From Mayfieldus sp963781495 (GTDB lineage Bacteria > Actinomycetota > Thermoleophilia > Solirubrobacterales > 70-9), in NCBI GenBank assembly GCA_963781495.1, contig CAWAFX010000002.1, forward strand, positions 992,001 to 1,056,000: a DNA stretch of 64,000 nt. Reading direction: 5' to 3'. This document shows positions 1 to 8,172 of the stretch, one piece after another. The position numbers were made by a program, and so were the translations under genes. The notes beneath the pieces are model-generated. The model searched no databases. It was not told the origin of the DNA and saw nothing but the letters and a program-made list of their open reading frames with translations. Numbering within the stretch: the stretch's first letter is position 1; every line of letters begins with the position of its first letter.

Positions 1-452
1 TGGACCTCGGGAAAGCAGGCGCCGCCGATCGCAAAGCCGTAGTTGTCGGCGATGAAGCCGGTCAGCTCGGCGGCGCTGCCGAGCCCCCCTTCAGGTTGGA
101 CGAAGTCGGTCTGGCCCCGCGGTGGGTCTCCACGCAGCGCCAGCACGTTCTCGACCCCGGCCTCGCGGACGCTGTCGAGGACCGAGCGCAGGCCCTCTGC
201 GGTCTCGCCGACGCAGCTCAGGTGCGCCATCGTCTCCAGGCCGAGCTCGTTCTGGAGCAGGTCGACGGTTGCGACGGTGCCCTCGCGGGTCGAGCCGCCG
301 GCCCCGTAGGTGACCGAGGCGTACTCCAGCTCCAGCTCGGCGAGCTGGCGCGCGGTGTCGAGCAGCTGGTCGCGCCCCGCATCGGTCTTCGGGGGGAAGA
401 ACTCGACCGAGAAGCAGGGGCGCTTCGACTCGATGATGGCGTCGATTCGCAT
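1..452 (-). CDS. metF: 5,10-methylenetetrahydrofolate reductase, N-terminal part (continues beyond left edge)
   Basis: Reduces 5,10-methylene-THF to 5-methyl-THF, or runs in the oxidative direction when methyl-THF is supplied; cytosolic FAD TIM barrel. About 150 residues are visible of a family length near 290. The start ATG opens MRIDAIIESKRP. Family blocks follow in order: SVEFFPPKT near residue 15, VTYGAGGSTREGT, LALRGDPRG, and GFAIGGACFPEV at the window edge. It is divergent from the alkyltransferase-like gene. Its presence next to an O-demethylation gene set suggests handling of methyl groups bound to folate (inference). Confidence 0.9.
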   Translation of the reverse strand, partial: MRIDAIIESKRPCFSVEFFPPKTDAGRDQLLDTARQLAELELEYASVTYGAGGSTREGTVATVDLLQNELGLETMAHLSCVGETAEGLRSVLDSVREAGVENVLALRGDPPRGQTDFVQPEGGLGSAAELTGFIADNYGFAIGGACFPEV

Positions 453-536
453 CCGGGGCAGGGTAGAGGAGGGCTTCGGCAGGGGCGGCGATTGGCCTGC
501 ATCGCCTCGACGGCAGGGGGCGACTATGGTCGGCCG

Positions 537-839
537 GTGGCCGACGCCCGCAGCGCCGAGATCCTCCGCCTGGTGCGGTCGGTCCCGCCCGGGCATGTGA
601 CGACCTACGGCGACCTCTGCCCGGGGGCGCCCCGCTTCGCCGGCGCCGTGCTGGCGGCCTGCGACGACCCCGGCGTTCCCTGGCAGCGGGTCGTGCGGGC
701 CGACGGGTCGCTGGCCAAGGGCGACCGCCAGCGGGCGCTGCTGGCCCGCGAGGGGGTCCCGCTGCGTGGCCGCCGCGTCGACATGCGGGCGGCATGGGTG
801 GACGTCGCGGCCCTGGGCGAGCCCGCCGCACGGCGCTAG
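537..839 (+). CDS. Alkyltransferase-like (ATL) DNA-binding protein
   Basis: Related to the DNA-binding domain of O6-methylguanine-DNA methyltransferase. ATL proteins bind O6-alkylguanine and flag it for nucleotide excision repair without removing the alkyl group. The protein is about 100 aa. It has VPPGHVTTYGDL near residue 16 and the ATL hallmark PWQRVV at about residues 48-53, where Trp replaces the acceptor Cys of the PCHRV motif; QRALLAREGV follows. The GTG start at 537 is a choice: no good ribosome-binding site is visible and an in-frame TTG at 492 is possible. It appears unrelated to the aromatic genes around it. Confidence 0.8.
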   Translation: MADARSAEILRLVRSVPPGHVTTYGDLCPGAPRFAGAVLAACDDPGVPWQRVVRADGSLAKGDRQRALLAREGVPLRGRRVDMRAAWVDVAALGEPAARR

Positions 840-850
840 GCTGGCCGCCG

Positions 851-2485
851 ATGGGAGCAGTCGACGTCAACGCCCTGCTCGGCCGGGTCGGGCTTCCAGA
901 GCCGGTCACCGAGCTCGCCGCCCGCGACTGGGACGCGGTGATCGTCGGCGGCGGCCACAACGGGCTGACCGCCGCCGCCTACCTCGCCGGCGCCGGCCAG
1001 CGGGTGCTGGTGCTCGAACGCCGCGAACAGCTCGGCGGCGCCTGCACGCTCGAGCAGCCGTTCGAGGACCAGCGCTACCTGGTCAGCCCCTGCGCCTACG
1101 TCGTCGGGCTCCTCGACGATCTCGTGGTCTCCGAGCTCGGCCTGGCCGACTACGGGTACCGCGTCTTTCCGGCCGACCCGAACCTCTGGTGCCCGTTTGC
1201 GGACGGCAGTTCGTTCGCCGAGTTCCTCGACGACGAAGCGACCGCCGGCCACATGCGCGCCAACGGCTTCTCGGAGGACGACATCAAGGGCCTGTTCGCC
1301 TACGAGGAGCTCTTCGACCGGATCCGCCTGCGCCTGCGCCACGGCGACGCCGGCGACACCTGGCTCGGCTCCTCGCCGAGCCGCGAGCGGCTGGAGGAGA
1401 TCCTCGGCGACGAGGAGATGATCGCGGTCGTCTTCGAGGAGTCGATCGTCGCGACGATCGACCGCTACGTCGGCGACGAGCGGTTGCGCCATGCTCTCTT
1501 CGGGCAGGGGATCATCGGCGCCTCGGTCGGCCCCGAGGATCCGGGCACCGCCTCGGTGAAGCTGATGCACCATCAGGGCGACCTGCTGGGCCTGGGCTCG
1601 GTCTGGGGCTACGTCGAGGGTGGCATGGGGCGGATCTCGTTCGCGATCGCCGCGGCCGCGCAGGATGCCGGAGCCGTGCTGGCCGCCGGTGTACCGGTGG
1701 CGGCGATCGTGCCCGGGGAGGGGGTCGAGCTGGAGAGCGGCGAGCTGATCCGGGCCCGCAGCGTGATCTGCAACGCCGACCCGAAGCGGGCGCTGGCGAT
1801 GCTCTCCGCCGCCGAGCTGCCGCCGCCGTTCCGCGCCCGGCTCGAGGAGTGGCGGGTCAGCTCTCCGGTGGTCAAGCTCAACGCCGGCCTGAAGAGGATG
1901 CCTACCTTCGAGGCCGCCGGCGATCTCGACCCGGGGCGGGCGATGGTGACGATCGCCCAGGGTCCGGAGGCGGGCCAGGAGGCCTTCGCGGCCTTCCAGC
2001 GCGGCGAGCCGGCGCCGGGCTTCGCCGAGCTCTACTTCCAGTCCGCCTATGACCCCTCGGTCGCGCCCCCGGGCGGCCAGACGATGAGCGTCTTCGCCCA
2101 GTACGCGCCCTACGAGCTCGCCGAGGGCGACTGGGACTCGCGCCGCGACGAGATCGGCGCCGCGGTCCTCGACTCGATCGCCGCCTACGCGCCCGACGTG
2201 CACGAGTGCATCGAGCACCTCCAGGTTCTGGGCCCGCCAGACATCGAGGCGCGGATCGGGCTCAGCGGCGGCAACATCTTCCAGGGCGAGATCCTCCCCG
2301 ACCAGATGTGGGACCGCCGCCTCGATCACCGCACCCCGGTCGAGGGCCTCTATCTATGCGGCGCCGCGACCCACCCGGCCGGGTCGGTGATCGGCCTCAA
2401 CGGGCGCAACGCCGCCGCCGCCGCGCTCGAGGACGCCGGGCTGCCGGCGCCGGCCTCGCGGCGGCGGTCCGAGGTGGCGCGGTGA
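851..2485 (+). CDS. Phytoene desaturase-like FAD-dependent oxidoreductase
   Basis: A 544-aa amine-oxidase/CrtI-type flavoprotein of the kind usually annotated NAD(P)/FAD-dependent oxidoreductase (PYROXD2-like). The Rossmann dinucleotide motif VGGGHNGLTAAAYL lies at about residues 32-45, followed by VLVLERREQLGGAC. The C-terminal FAD motif reads LCGAATHPAGSVIGLNGR. No carotenoid genes are nearby, so pigment synthesis is not supported; the substrate is unknown. The TGA overlaps the ATG of the next SDR gene by one base, so the two are probably co-translated. Confidence 0.82.
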   Translation: MGAVDVNALLGRVGLPEPVTELAARDWDAVIVGGGHNGLTAAAYLAGAGQRVLVLERREQLGGACTLEQPFEDQRYLVSPCAYVVGLLDDLVVSELGLADYGYRVFPADPNLWCPFADGSSFAEFLDDEATAGHMRANGFSEDDIKGLFAYEELFDRIRLRLRHGDAGDTWLGSSPSRERLEEILGDEEMIAVVFEESIVATIDRYVGDERLRHALFGQGIIGASVGPEDPGTASVKLMHHQGDLLGLGSVWGYVEGGMGRISFAIAAAAQDAGAVLAAGVPVAAIVPGEGVELESGELIRARSVICNADPKRALAMLSAAELPPPFRARLEEWRVSSPVVKLNAGLKRMPTFEAAGDLDPGRAMVTIAQGPEAGQEAFAAFQRGEPAPGFAELYFQSAYDPSVAPPGGQTMSVFAQYAPYELAEGDWDSRRDEIGAAVLDSIAAYAPDVHECIEHLQVLGPPDIEARIGLSGGNIFQGEILPDQMWDRRLDHRTPVEGLYLCGAATHPAGSVIGLNGRNAAAAALEDAGLPAPASRRRSEVAR

Positions 2486-3258
2486 TGATGGATGGGAAAT
2501 CGGGCCTGGTCACCGGCGCGGCGAGCGGGATCGGCCGGGCCTGCGCGATCCGCTTCGCGGCCGAGGGCGCGGCGGTGATCGTCGCCGACCTCGAGAGCTC
2601 GCGAGACGGGGGGCAGGAGACGGTGAAGAAGATCACCGACGCCGGCGGGCGGGCCGAGTTCTTCGCCTGCGACGTCTCCAGCTCGAGCGACAACCGGGCC
2701 CTGGTCGAGCGCACCGTCGAGGCCTTCGGGCGCCTCGACTTCGCCCACAACAACGCCGGGATCGGGGTTCACAAGCTGCTGCACGAGACCCCGGACGAGG
2801 ACTTCGACCGCGTGATCGCGGTCAACCTCCGCGGCACCTTCCTGGGGATGAAGCACCAGATCCGCCAGATGCTGGAGGGCGGCGGCGGCACGATCGTCAA
2901 CACCTCCTCCAACGCCGGCCTGCGCGCGGTGACCCTGCTCAGCGCCTACACCGCCAGCAAGCACGGCATCCTCGGGCTGACCAAGAACGCCGCCGTCGAG
3001 TACGCCAACGACGGAATCCGCGTCAACGCGGTCTGCCCGGGGGCGATCATGACCCCGCTGATGTCGAACGAGCCGCCCGAGCGCCAGCGGGAGATCCTCG
3101 CGCCGCAGGCGATGACCCGCTTCGGCGAGCCGGCAGAGGTGGCGGCGGCGGTCGTCTGGCTCTGCTCGGAGCAGTCCTCCTTCGTCACCGGGGTCGCGCT
3201 GCCGGTCGACGCCGGCTCGGTGGCCTGGGTATCGGCCCACCGCGCCGATGAGGGCTAG
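2485..3258 (+). CDS. Short-chain dehydrogenase/reductase
   Basis: Classical SDR of 257 aa that oxidises or reduces an alcohol/ketone with NAD(P). The cofactor motif TGAASGIG is at residues 10-17, the NNAG motif follows at mid-length, the catalytic Ser lies in TSSNAG and the YTASK motif supplies the Tyr and Lys. VCPGAIMTPLM is typical for the family. It begins within the stop codon of the upstream flavoprotein (TGATG) and is followed 26 bases later by an amidohydrolase, so the three form an operon. The substrate cannot be read from the sequence. Confidence 0.88.
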   Translation: MMDGKSGLVTGAASGIGRACAIRFAAEGAAVIVADLESSRDGGQETVKKITDAGGRAEFFACDVSSSSDNRALVERTVEAFGRLDFAHNNAGIGVHKLLHETPDEDFDRVIAVNLRGTFLGMKHQIRQMLEGGGGTIVNTSSNAGLRAVTLLSAYTASKHGILGLTKNAAVEYANDGIRVNAVCPGAIMTPLMSNEPPERQREILAPQAMTRFGEPAEVAAAVVWLCSEQSSFVTGVALPVDAGSVAWVSAHRADEG

Positions 3259-3284
3259 CGGCCAAGGCTAGAGTTGGGCACCCG

Positions 3285-4151
3285 ATGGCCGAGCTAGACC
3301 CGTCCTCCCTGGTCGCGATCGACGTCCACACCCACGTGCACAGCTCGGTGCGCGGCGGGACGATCTCCGCCGACTCGCCGGAGGCGGCGGTCGGCGAGGT
3401 CTTCGGCACCGACGCCCTGCTCAGCGTCCCCGAGCTCGCCGCCTACTATCGCGAGCGCGAGATGGCGGCCGTCTGCTTCATGGTCGACTCGGTCGACTGG
3501 CACGGCGCCGTCTCCAACGAGGAGCTGCTCGAGCTGGCTTCCCAGGAGCGCGACGTGCTGATCCCCTTCGTCAGCATCGACCCCAACCGCGGCGCCGAGG
3601 GGGTCGAGGCGGCGCGGCGGCTGATCGACGAGCACGACGTGCGCGGCTTCAAGTTCCACCCCAGCCTGCAGGCATTCTGGCCGGACGACAAGCTCGCCTA
3701 CCCGCTCTACGAGGTGATCGCCGAGCACCAGCTGCCGGCCGTCTTTCACACCGGCCAGACCGCGGTCGGCTCCGGTCAGCGAGGCGGCGGCGGGATCCTG
3801 CTCAAGTACTCCAACCCGCTCTGCCTCGACCAGGTCGCGGCCGACTTCCCGGAGATGCCGATCATCATGGCCCACCCCTCGGTGCCCTGGCAGGACGAGG
3901 CCCTGTCGGTCGCGGTCCACAAGCCGCAGGTCTACATCGACCTCTCGGGCTGGTCGCCGAAGTACTTCCCCCCGCAGCTGGTCCAGTACGCGAACACGCT
4001 GCTGAAGGACAAGGTCCTGTTCGGCACCGACTACCCGGCGCTGACCCCCGAGCGCTGGCTGGCCGACTTCTCCAAGCTCGAGATCAAGGACGAGGTGCGG
4101 CCGCGGATCCTCAAGGACAACGCGGTCGAGCTGCTCGGCCTCGGCGCCTAG
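3285..4151 (+). CDS. Amidohydrolase 2 family metal-dependent hydrolase or decarboxylase
   Basis: A TIM-barrel protein of 288 aa related to ACMSD, gamma-resorcylate decarboxylase and 2-pyrone-4,6-dicarboxylate lactonase. The metal-binding HTH triad starts at His15/His17 (DVHTHVH). FHTGQT and AHPSVPW give the downstream histidines and FGTDYPAL the catalytic Asp. In an aromatic island it could decarboxylate a hydroxybenzoate or open a lactone; which one is inference. Its TAG and the stop codon of the opposing E1 beta gene share the same CTAG. Confidence 0.82.
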   Translation: MAELDPSSLVAIDVHTHVHSSVRGGTISADSPEAAVGEVFGTDALLSVPELAAYYREREMAAVCFMVDSVDWHGAVSNEELLELASQERDVLIPFVSIDPNRGAEGVEAARRLIDEHDVRGFKFHPSLQAFWPDDKLAYPLYEVIAEHQLPAVFHTGQTAVGSGQRGGGGILLKYSNPLCLDQVAADFPEMPIIMAHPSVPWQDEALSVAVHKPQVYIDLSGWSPKYFPPQLVQYANTLLKDKVLFGTDYPALTPERWLADFSKLEIKDEVRPRILKDNAVELLGLGA

Positions 4152-5125
4152 GCCCGCCCCAGAGCTGCCAGCGCCGCGGCGCGGACCTCGTCGGCGGCGG
4201 GGAGGTAGGCGTCCTCGAGCGGCGGGCTCAGCGGGACCGGCGTAAACGGCGCCCCGACCCGCTCGACCGGCGCGTCGAGGTGGTCGAAGGCCGCCCCCTG
4301 CACGGCGGCGGCGACCTCGGCCCCGAAGCCGCCCTGGAGCACCGCCTCGTGGGCGACGACGAGCCGGTTGGTCTTCCGCACCGAGGCGACGATGGCCTCG
4401 AGGTCGAGCGGGACCAGGGTGCGGGGGTCGATCACCTCGGCCTCGACGCCCTCCTCGGCGAGGCGGTCGGCGGCCGCCAACGCGTCGGCGACCATCCGCG
4501 ACAGCGCGACGATCGTGACGTCGGAGCCCTCGCGCCGCAGCCTGGCGCTGCCGATCGGAACCGGCTCGGCTTCGGCGGCCAGCTCGTGGCGCTTGAAGTA
4601 GAGGGCCTTGTTCTCGATGAAGACGACCGGGTTGGGGTCGGCGACCGCGCTGCGCAGCAACCCGGCCGCGTCGGCGGCGTCGCTCGGCATCACCACCTTC
4701 AGCCCCGGCACGTGGCAGAGCCAGCTCTCGAGGCTCTGCGAGTGCTGGGCGGCCCCGCGCTGCCCGGCACCCCCCTGGGTGCGGATCACCAGCGGCATCC
4801 GCAGCTGGCCGCCTGACATCAGATGCGCCTTCGCGGCCTGGTTGACGATCTGGTCCAGGGCCAGGGTGATGAAGTCGATGAACATCACTTCGACCACCGG
4901 TCGCATCCCCGACTGGGCGGCGCCGACCGCGACCCCGCAGACGCTGGCCTCGCTGATCGGGGTGTTGATCACCCGCTCGGTGCCGAACTCGTCGGCCAGT
5001 CCGGCGGTGGTCCCGTAGGGGCCCCCCTCGGCGACGTCCTCGCCGAGCACGATCACCGCGGCGTCCTCGCGCATCGCCTCGGCCATCGCCCCGTTGATCG
5101 CCTTCAGGTAGGTGGTCTCGGTCAC
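4148..5125 (-). CDS. 2-oxo acid (pyruvate/acetoin) dehydrogenase E1 component, beta subunit (copy 1)
   Basis: Thiamine-diphosphate-dependent decarboxylating half of a 2-oxo acid dehydrogenase; 325 aa. Visible blocks are LGEDVAEGGPYG near the N-terminus, TPISEASVCGVAVGAA, and VIDPRTLVPLD in the C-terminal transketolase domain. The GTG start overlaps the TGA of the alpha gene (GTGA), indicating coupled translation and a 1:1 complex. No E2 or E3 gene is found in the window, so this pair either borrows a housekeeping core or does a non-oxidative reaction (inference). Confidence 0.88.
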   Translation of the reverse strand: MTETTYLKAINGAMAEAMREDAAVIVLGEDVAEGGPYGTTAGLADEFGTERVINTPISEASVCGVAVGAAQSGMRPVVEVMFIDFITLALDQIVNQAAKAHLMSGGQLRMPLVIRTQGGAGQRGAAQHSQSLESWLCHVPGLKVVMPSDAADAAGLLRSAVADPNPVVFIENKALYFKRHELAAEAEPVPIGSARLRREGSDVTIVALSRMVADALAAADRLAEEGVEAEVIDPRTLVPLDLEAIVASVRKTNRLVVAHEAVLQGGFGAEVAAAVQGAAFDHLDAPVERVGAPFTPVPLSPPLEDAYLPAADEVRAAALAALGRA

Positions 5126-6093
5126 TTCGCGTAGACCAGCTCGGCGAGCCGCTGCGGCGGCGGGAAGGGGCTCTGGCGGGCGAACTCGACCGCCTCGGCG
5201 ACGGCGCCGGCCGCCTGGCGCTCGATCGACTCGGCCTCGGCGGCGTCGAACCAGCCGGCCTCGATGCCGCGCCGCTGCAGGCGCAGGATCGGGTCCACCC
5301 GCTGCCACTCCTCCTCGGCCAGCGCCTCGCGGTACTTGCCGGGATCGCCCTCGTAGTGGCCGCGCAGCCGGTGGGTCAGGCACTCGAGCAGGATCGGCCC
5401 CTCGCCGCGGCGGGCCGCCGCCAGGAATCCCCCGAACGCGTCCCAGACCGCGCCGGCACTGTTTCCGTCCACGGTCTCCCGGGTCATCATGTAGGGGGCG
5501 ACGACGTCGCTGACCCGTTCGACCTTGGTGTGGGCCGAGCGCGGGGTGAACTCGGCGAAGCCGTTGTTCTCGCAGACGAAGATCAGCGGCAGCTCCCACA
5601 GCGTCGCCAGGTTGACCGACTCGCTGAAGTAGCCGGCCTGCACGGCGCCGTCGCCGAAGAAGACGACGGTGACCGCGTCTGAGCCCTGCAGCCGCTTGGC
5701 CAGCGCGGTCCCGAGCGCCAGCGGGACGTTGCCGCCGACCACTCCGGTCGCCCCCATCAGCCCGTGCTCGGCGTCGACCACGTGCATCGACCCGCCGAGC
5801 CCGTGGCAGAGGCCCTCGTCGCGACCCATCAACTCGGCCATCAGGGGGCCGAGGGGTGCGCCCTTGGCGATCGCGTGCCCGTGCGCCCGGTGGCCGCTGT
5901 AGACGGCGTCGTCGTCGCGAAGCTGCGAACAGACCGCCCCGGCGACGCCCTCCTGGCCGACGCTGAGGTGGATCAGGCCGTAGACCTCGTCGGCGCGCTT
6001 AAGCTGCCCGACCCGCTCCTCGAAGAGGCGGATCCGCCACATCGTGGCGAGCAGGCTCGGGGCCGTCTCGGCGTCGAGCCGGTCGCCGGCCAC
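5122..6093 (-). CDS. 2-oxo acid (pyruvate/acetoin) dehydrogenase E1 component, alpha subunit (copy 1)
   Basis: TPP-binding partner of the downstream beta gene; 323 aa, GTG start overlapping the TAG of the upstream isomerase gene (TAGTG). It shows the family patterns LIHLSVGQEGVAGAV, GHRAHGHAIAKG and GLGGSMHVVD, and the TPP motif from GDGAVQAGYF to VCENNGFAEF. It resembles AcoA-type E1 alpha rather than the large homodimeric AceE. It lies in an operon with a TIM-barrel isomerase-like gene whose promoter region carries TTGTATACA-type palindromes. Confidence 0.88.
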   Translation of the reverse strand: MAGDRLDAETAPSLLATMWRIRLFEERVGQLKRADEVYGLIHLSVGQEGVAGAVCSQLRDDDAVYSGHRAHGHAIAKGAPLGPLMAELMGRDEGLCHGLGGSMHVVDAEHGLMGATGVVGGNVPLALGTALAKRLQGSDAVTVVFFGDGAVQAGYFSESVNLATLWELPLIFVCENNGFAEFTPRSAHTKVERVSDVVAPYMMTRETVDGNSAGAVWDAFGGFLAAARRGEGPILLECLTHRLRGHYEGDPGKYREALAEEEWQRVDPILRLQRRGIEAGWFDAAEAESIERQAAGAVAEAVEFARQSPFPPPQRLAELVYAK

Positions 6094-6965
6094 TAGGCGG
6101 GTGCCGAGGCCTTGTGAAACTGCGAGATGCTCGTCTCGTAGGCGCGATCGAAGATCTGCTCGATCGGCAGCTCGCGAAGCTCGTTCGAGAGCACCTCGAC
6201 TCCCCAGGGGCCGTCGAAACCCATGTCCTGGGCGACCTCGATGTAGCCGGGGATGTCGAACTCGCCCTCGCCCGGCAGCCTGCGGTGCTGGGTCGTCTCC
6301 TCGATCAGGTCCTCCATGTTCTGTTTCTGCCCGTCGCTGAGCTCGACCCAGGTCAGGTACTGGAGCGGGATCTGGCGCAGGTCCTCAGGCGCGATCCCCA
6401 GCTTCGACATGTGCCAGGTGTCGATCGCGACCCCGGCGTTGTCGGTCTCTGCGGCCTGCACCACCCGCAGCGCGGTCTCGATGTCGTGCACGTTGACGTC
6501 GAAGGGCATGAACTCGTAGACGATCTTCGCCGAGTGGTGCTCGGCGGCGTCGGCGCAGAGCTCGGCGAAGCGCTCGGCGATCTGCGGGATCTCGGCCGGG
6601 GTGCCGGGGATGTTCCCGACCTTGACGTGATGGGCGTCGAGCGCAGCCGCCGCGTCCCAGAGCAGCTTTCGGGTCTCGTCGGAGGCCCGGCGCTCCTCGC
6701 TGCCGGGGTCGAGGAACCAGTCGTTGATGAACTCGAGCTCGAGGTGGCGCAGCCCGTTGTCGTCGAGGATCGCCTTGATCTCCTCGAGGCTGCGGCTCTC
6801 GAGCTGGTGCTCGACGTCGGCGTGCCAGAGGCCGATCCCGCTCATCCCGACCCGCGCCGCCTGCTGACAGCGGTCGCGGAAGTCGAACAGGCTCCATTCC
6901 CGGCCCTCGTGCACCTCAACCGGGCCGGACACCGTCCAATACAAACCGAGCAGTTCGGGGTCCAT
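6093..6965 (-). CDS. Sugar phosphate isomerase/epimerase-like TIM-barrel protein
   Basis: AP endonuclease 2/xylose isomerase-like family (IolE/hydroxypyruvate isomerase fold), 290 aa. The start is the ATG of MDPELLGLYWT. Metal-ligand-like acidic and histidine positions appear in LELEFINDWF, IVYEFMPFDVN, GVAIDTWHMSK and WGVEVLSNE. Some members of this fold are dehydroshikimate dehydratases, which make protocatechuate, so an aromatic role is possible; this is inference. First gene of the minus-strand operon controlled from the palindrome-bearing region at 6.97-7.12 kb. Confidence 0.8.
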   Translation of the reverse strand: MDPELLGLYWTVSGPVEVHEGREWSLFDFRDRCQQAARVGMSGIGLWHADVEHQLESRSLEEIKAILDDNGLRHLELEFINDWFLDPGSEERRASDETRKLLWDAAAALDAHHVKVGNIPGTPAEIPQIAERFAELCADAAEHHSAKIVYEFMPFDVNVHDIETALRVVQAAETDNAGVAIDTWHMSKLGIAPEDLRQIPLQYLTWVELSDGQKQNMEDLIEETTQHRRLPGEGEFDIPGYIEVAQDMGFDGPWGVEVLSNELRELPIEQIFDRAYETSISQFHKASAPA

Positions 6966-6992
6966 GCAGGGCTCCTTCCGAGCTTGGCGCGA

Positions 6993-7002
6993 TTGTATAC
7001 AG
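6993..7002. promoter_or_regulatory. TGYATRCA-type operator (TTGTATACAG)
   Basis: Palindrome TTGTATACAG, 27 bases upstream of the start codon of the minus-strand isomerase gene. It matches nine of ten positions of the repeated TTGTATACAA box and is very AT-rich against its surroundings. Probably the binding site of the GntR/FCD regulator encoded at 20.5 kb (inference). Confidence 0.7.
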
Positions 7003-7078
7003 CGAGCCGACGGCGGCGCCGCTCTGGCGTCCAGACCGCGCCCGGGCGGGGGAGGTTGCGGCGCGACAGGCGATCTGT

Positions 7079-7088
7079 TTGTATGCAA
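7079..7088. promoter_or_regulatory. TGYATRCA-type operator (TTGTATGCAA)
   Basis: TTGTATGCAA, 43 bases upstream of the likely start of the plus-strand alcohol dehydrogenase. With the site at 6993 it gives each divergent promoter its own box, 86 bases centre to centre. Confidence 0.65.
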
Positions 7089-7131
7089 TGGCGATGCGCA
7101 ACCGGCTCGCAACGCCCGATCGATGGTCCCG

Positions 7132-8172
7132 ATGCGCGCTGCGCTGACCCAGTCTCCCGGCACGATCGAGGTCGTCGACCTTCCCGACCCGCCGCCTCCC
7201 GGCCCCGGCGAGGTCCTCGTCGGCTCGATGGCGGTCGGCATCTGCGGCTCCGATTACCACTTCCTCTCCGGCCACCTGACCGATGCCGCCGGGGGCGGCG
7301 AGTCGGCGTTCCCCAAGGTCCAGGGCCACGAGGTGGCGGGGATGATCGAGGCGGTCGGCCCGGATTGCCGGCCGGGGCTCGAGGCGGGCCAGAAGGTCGC
7401 GATGTGGCCGCTTCAGTCCTGCGGGCGCTGCTATCCGTGCACGGTCGGCCGCTCCAACGTCTGCGACAACTTCGAGCTGATCGGGATCCACGTCCACGGG
7501 GGGCTGCAGGAGAGGCTTCGTGTCCCTCAACAGCAGGTGTTCGCGACCAGCATCGAGAGCGCTCCGGTGGCGGCGATGGCGGAGCCGGTCTCGATCGCGG
7601 TCAGAGCCGTCGACCGGGCCGGGATCGAGGCGGCGGAGCGGGTCGTCGTCCTCGGCGCCGGCCCGATCGGCCAGTCGGTCTGCCTGGTCGCCGGCGAGCG
7701 CGGCGCCTCGGTGCTGGTCGTCGACCCGCAGCAGGGCCGCCTCTCGCTGAGCGGCGAGATGGGCGCCGAGACCCTGCTCTGGAGCGATCGCGATCAGGTC
7801 GTCGCCGACGCCCGCGAGTGGTCCGGCGGCGAAGGCCCGCCGGTCGTCATCGACGCCACCGGCGTGCCGGATGCGGTGCGGGCGATGGTCGACATGGCGG
7901 CTTCGGCCGGCCGGGTGGTCCAGGTCGGCATGTCGGGGGAGGAGGTGCCGCTGCGGGTCGGCAGCTTCACCGAGAAGGAGCTCGACATGCGCGGCGTCTG
8001 CTGCTGCAACAGCGGCGAGTTCGAGCGCGCCGTCGAGGTGGTGGAGCGAAACGACGAGACCGTCGCGCGGATGATCAGCCACGAGTTCCCGCTCGAGCGC
8101 GCCCCCGAGGCGATGGAGTTCGCGATGTCCAACCCGTCCGAGGTGATGAAGGTGGTGATCCGCGATGACTGA
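7132..8172 (+). CDS. Zinc-dependent medium-chain alcohol dehydrogenase
   Basis: MDR-family dehydrogenase of 346 aa, related to threonine/sorbitol dehydrogenases. The catalytic-zinc Cys is in GICGSDYHF, the paired His-Glu in GHEVAG, and the structural-zinc cysteines in CGRCYPCTVGRSNVC. The NAD-binding motif is LGAGPIGQSV. An ATG at 7123 is an alternative start; 7132 (MRAALTQSPG) fits the family N-terminus better. It overlaps the GMC gene by eight bases. With the GMC oxidase and ALDH that follow, it suggests an alcohol to aldehyde to acid sequence for an aryl side chain (inference). Confidence 0.88.
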   Translation: MRAALTQSPGTIEVVDLPDPPPPGPGEVLVGSMAVGICGSDYHFLSGHLTDAAGGGESAFPKVQGHEVAGMIEAVGPDCRPGLEAGQKVAMWPLQSCGRCYPCTVGRSNVCDNFELIGIHVHGGLQERLRVPQQQVFATSIESAPVAAMAEPVSIAVRAVDRAGIEAAERVVVLGAGPIGQSVCLVAGERGASVLVVDPQQGRLSLSGEMGAETLLWSDRDQVVADAREWSGGEGPPVVIDATGVPDAVRAMVDMAASAGRVVQVGMSGEEVPLRVGSFTEKELDMRGVCCCNSGEFERAVEVVERNDETVARMISHEFPLERAPEAMEFAMSNPSEVMKVVIRDD

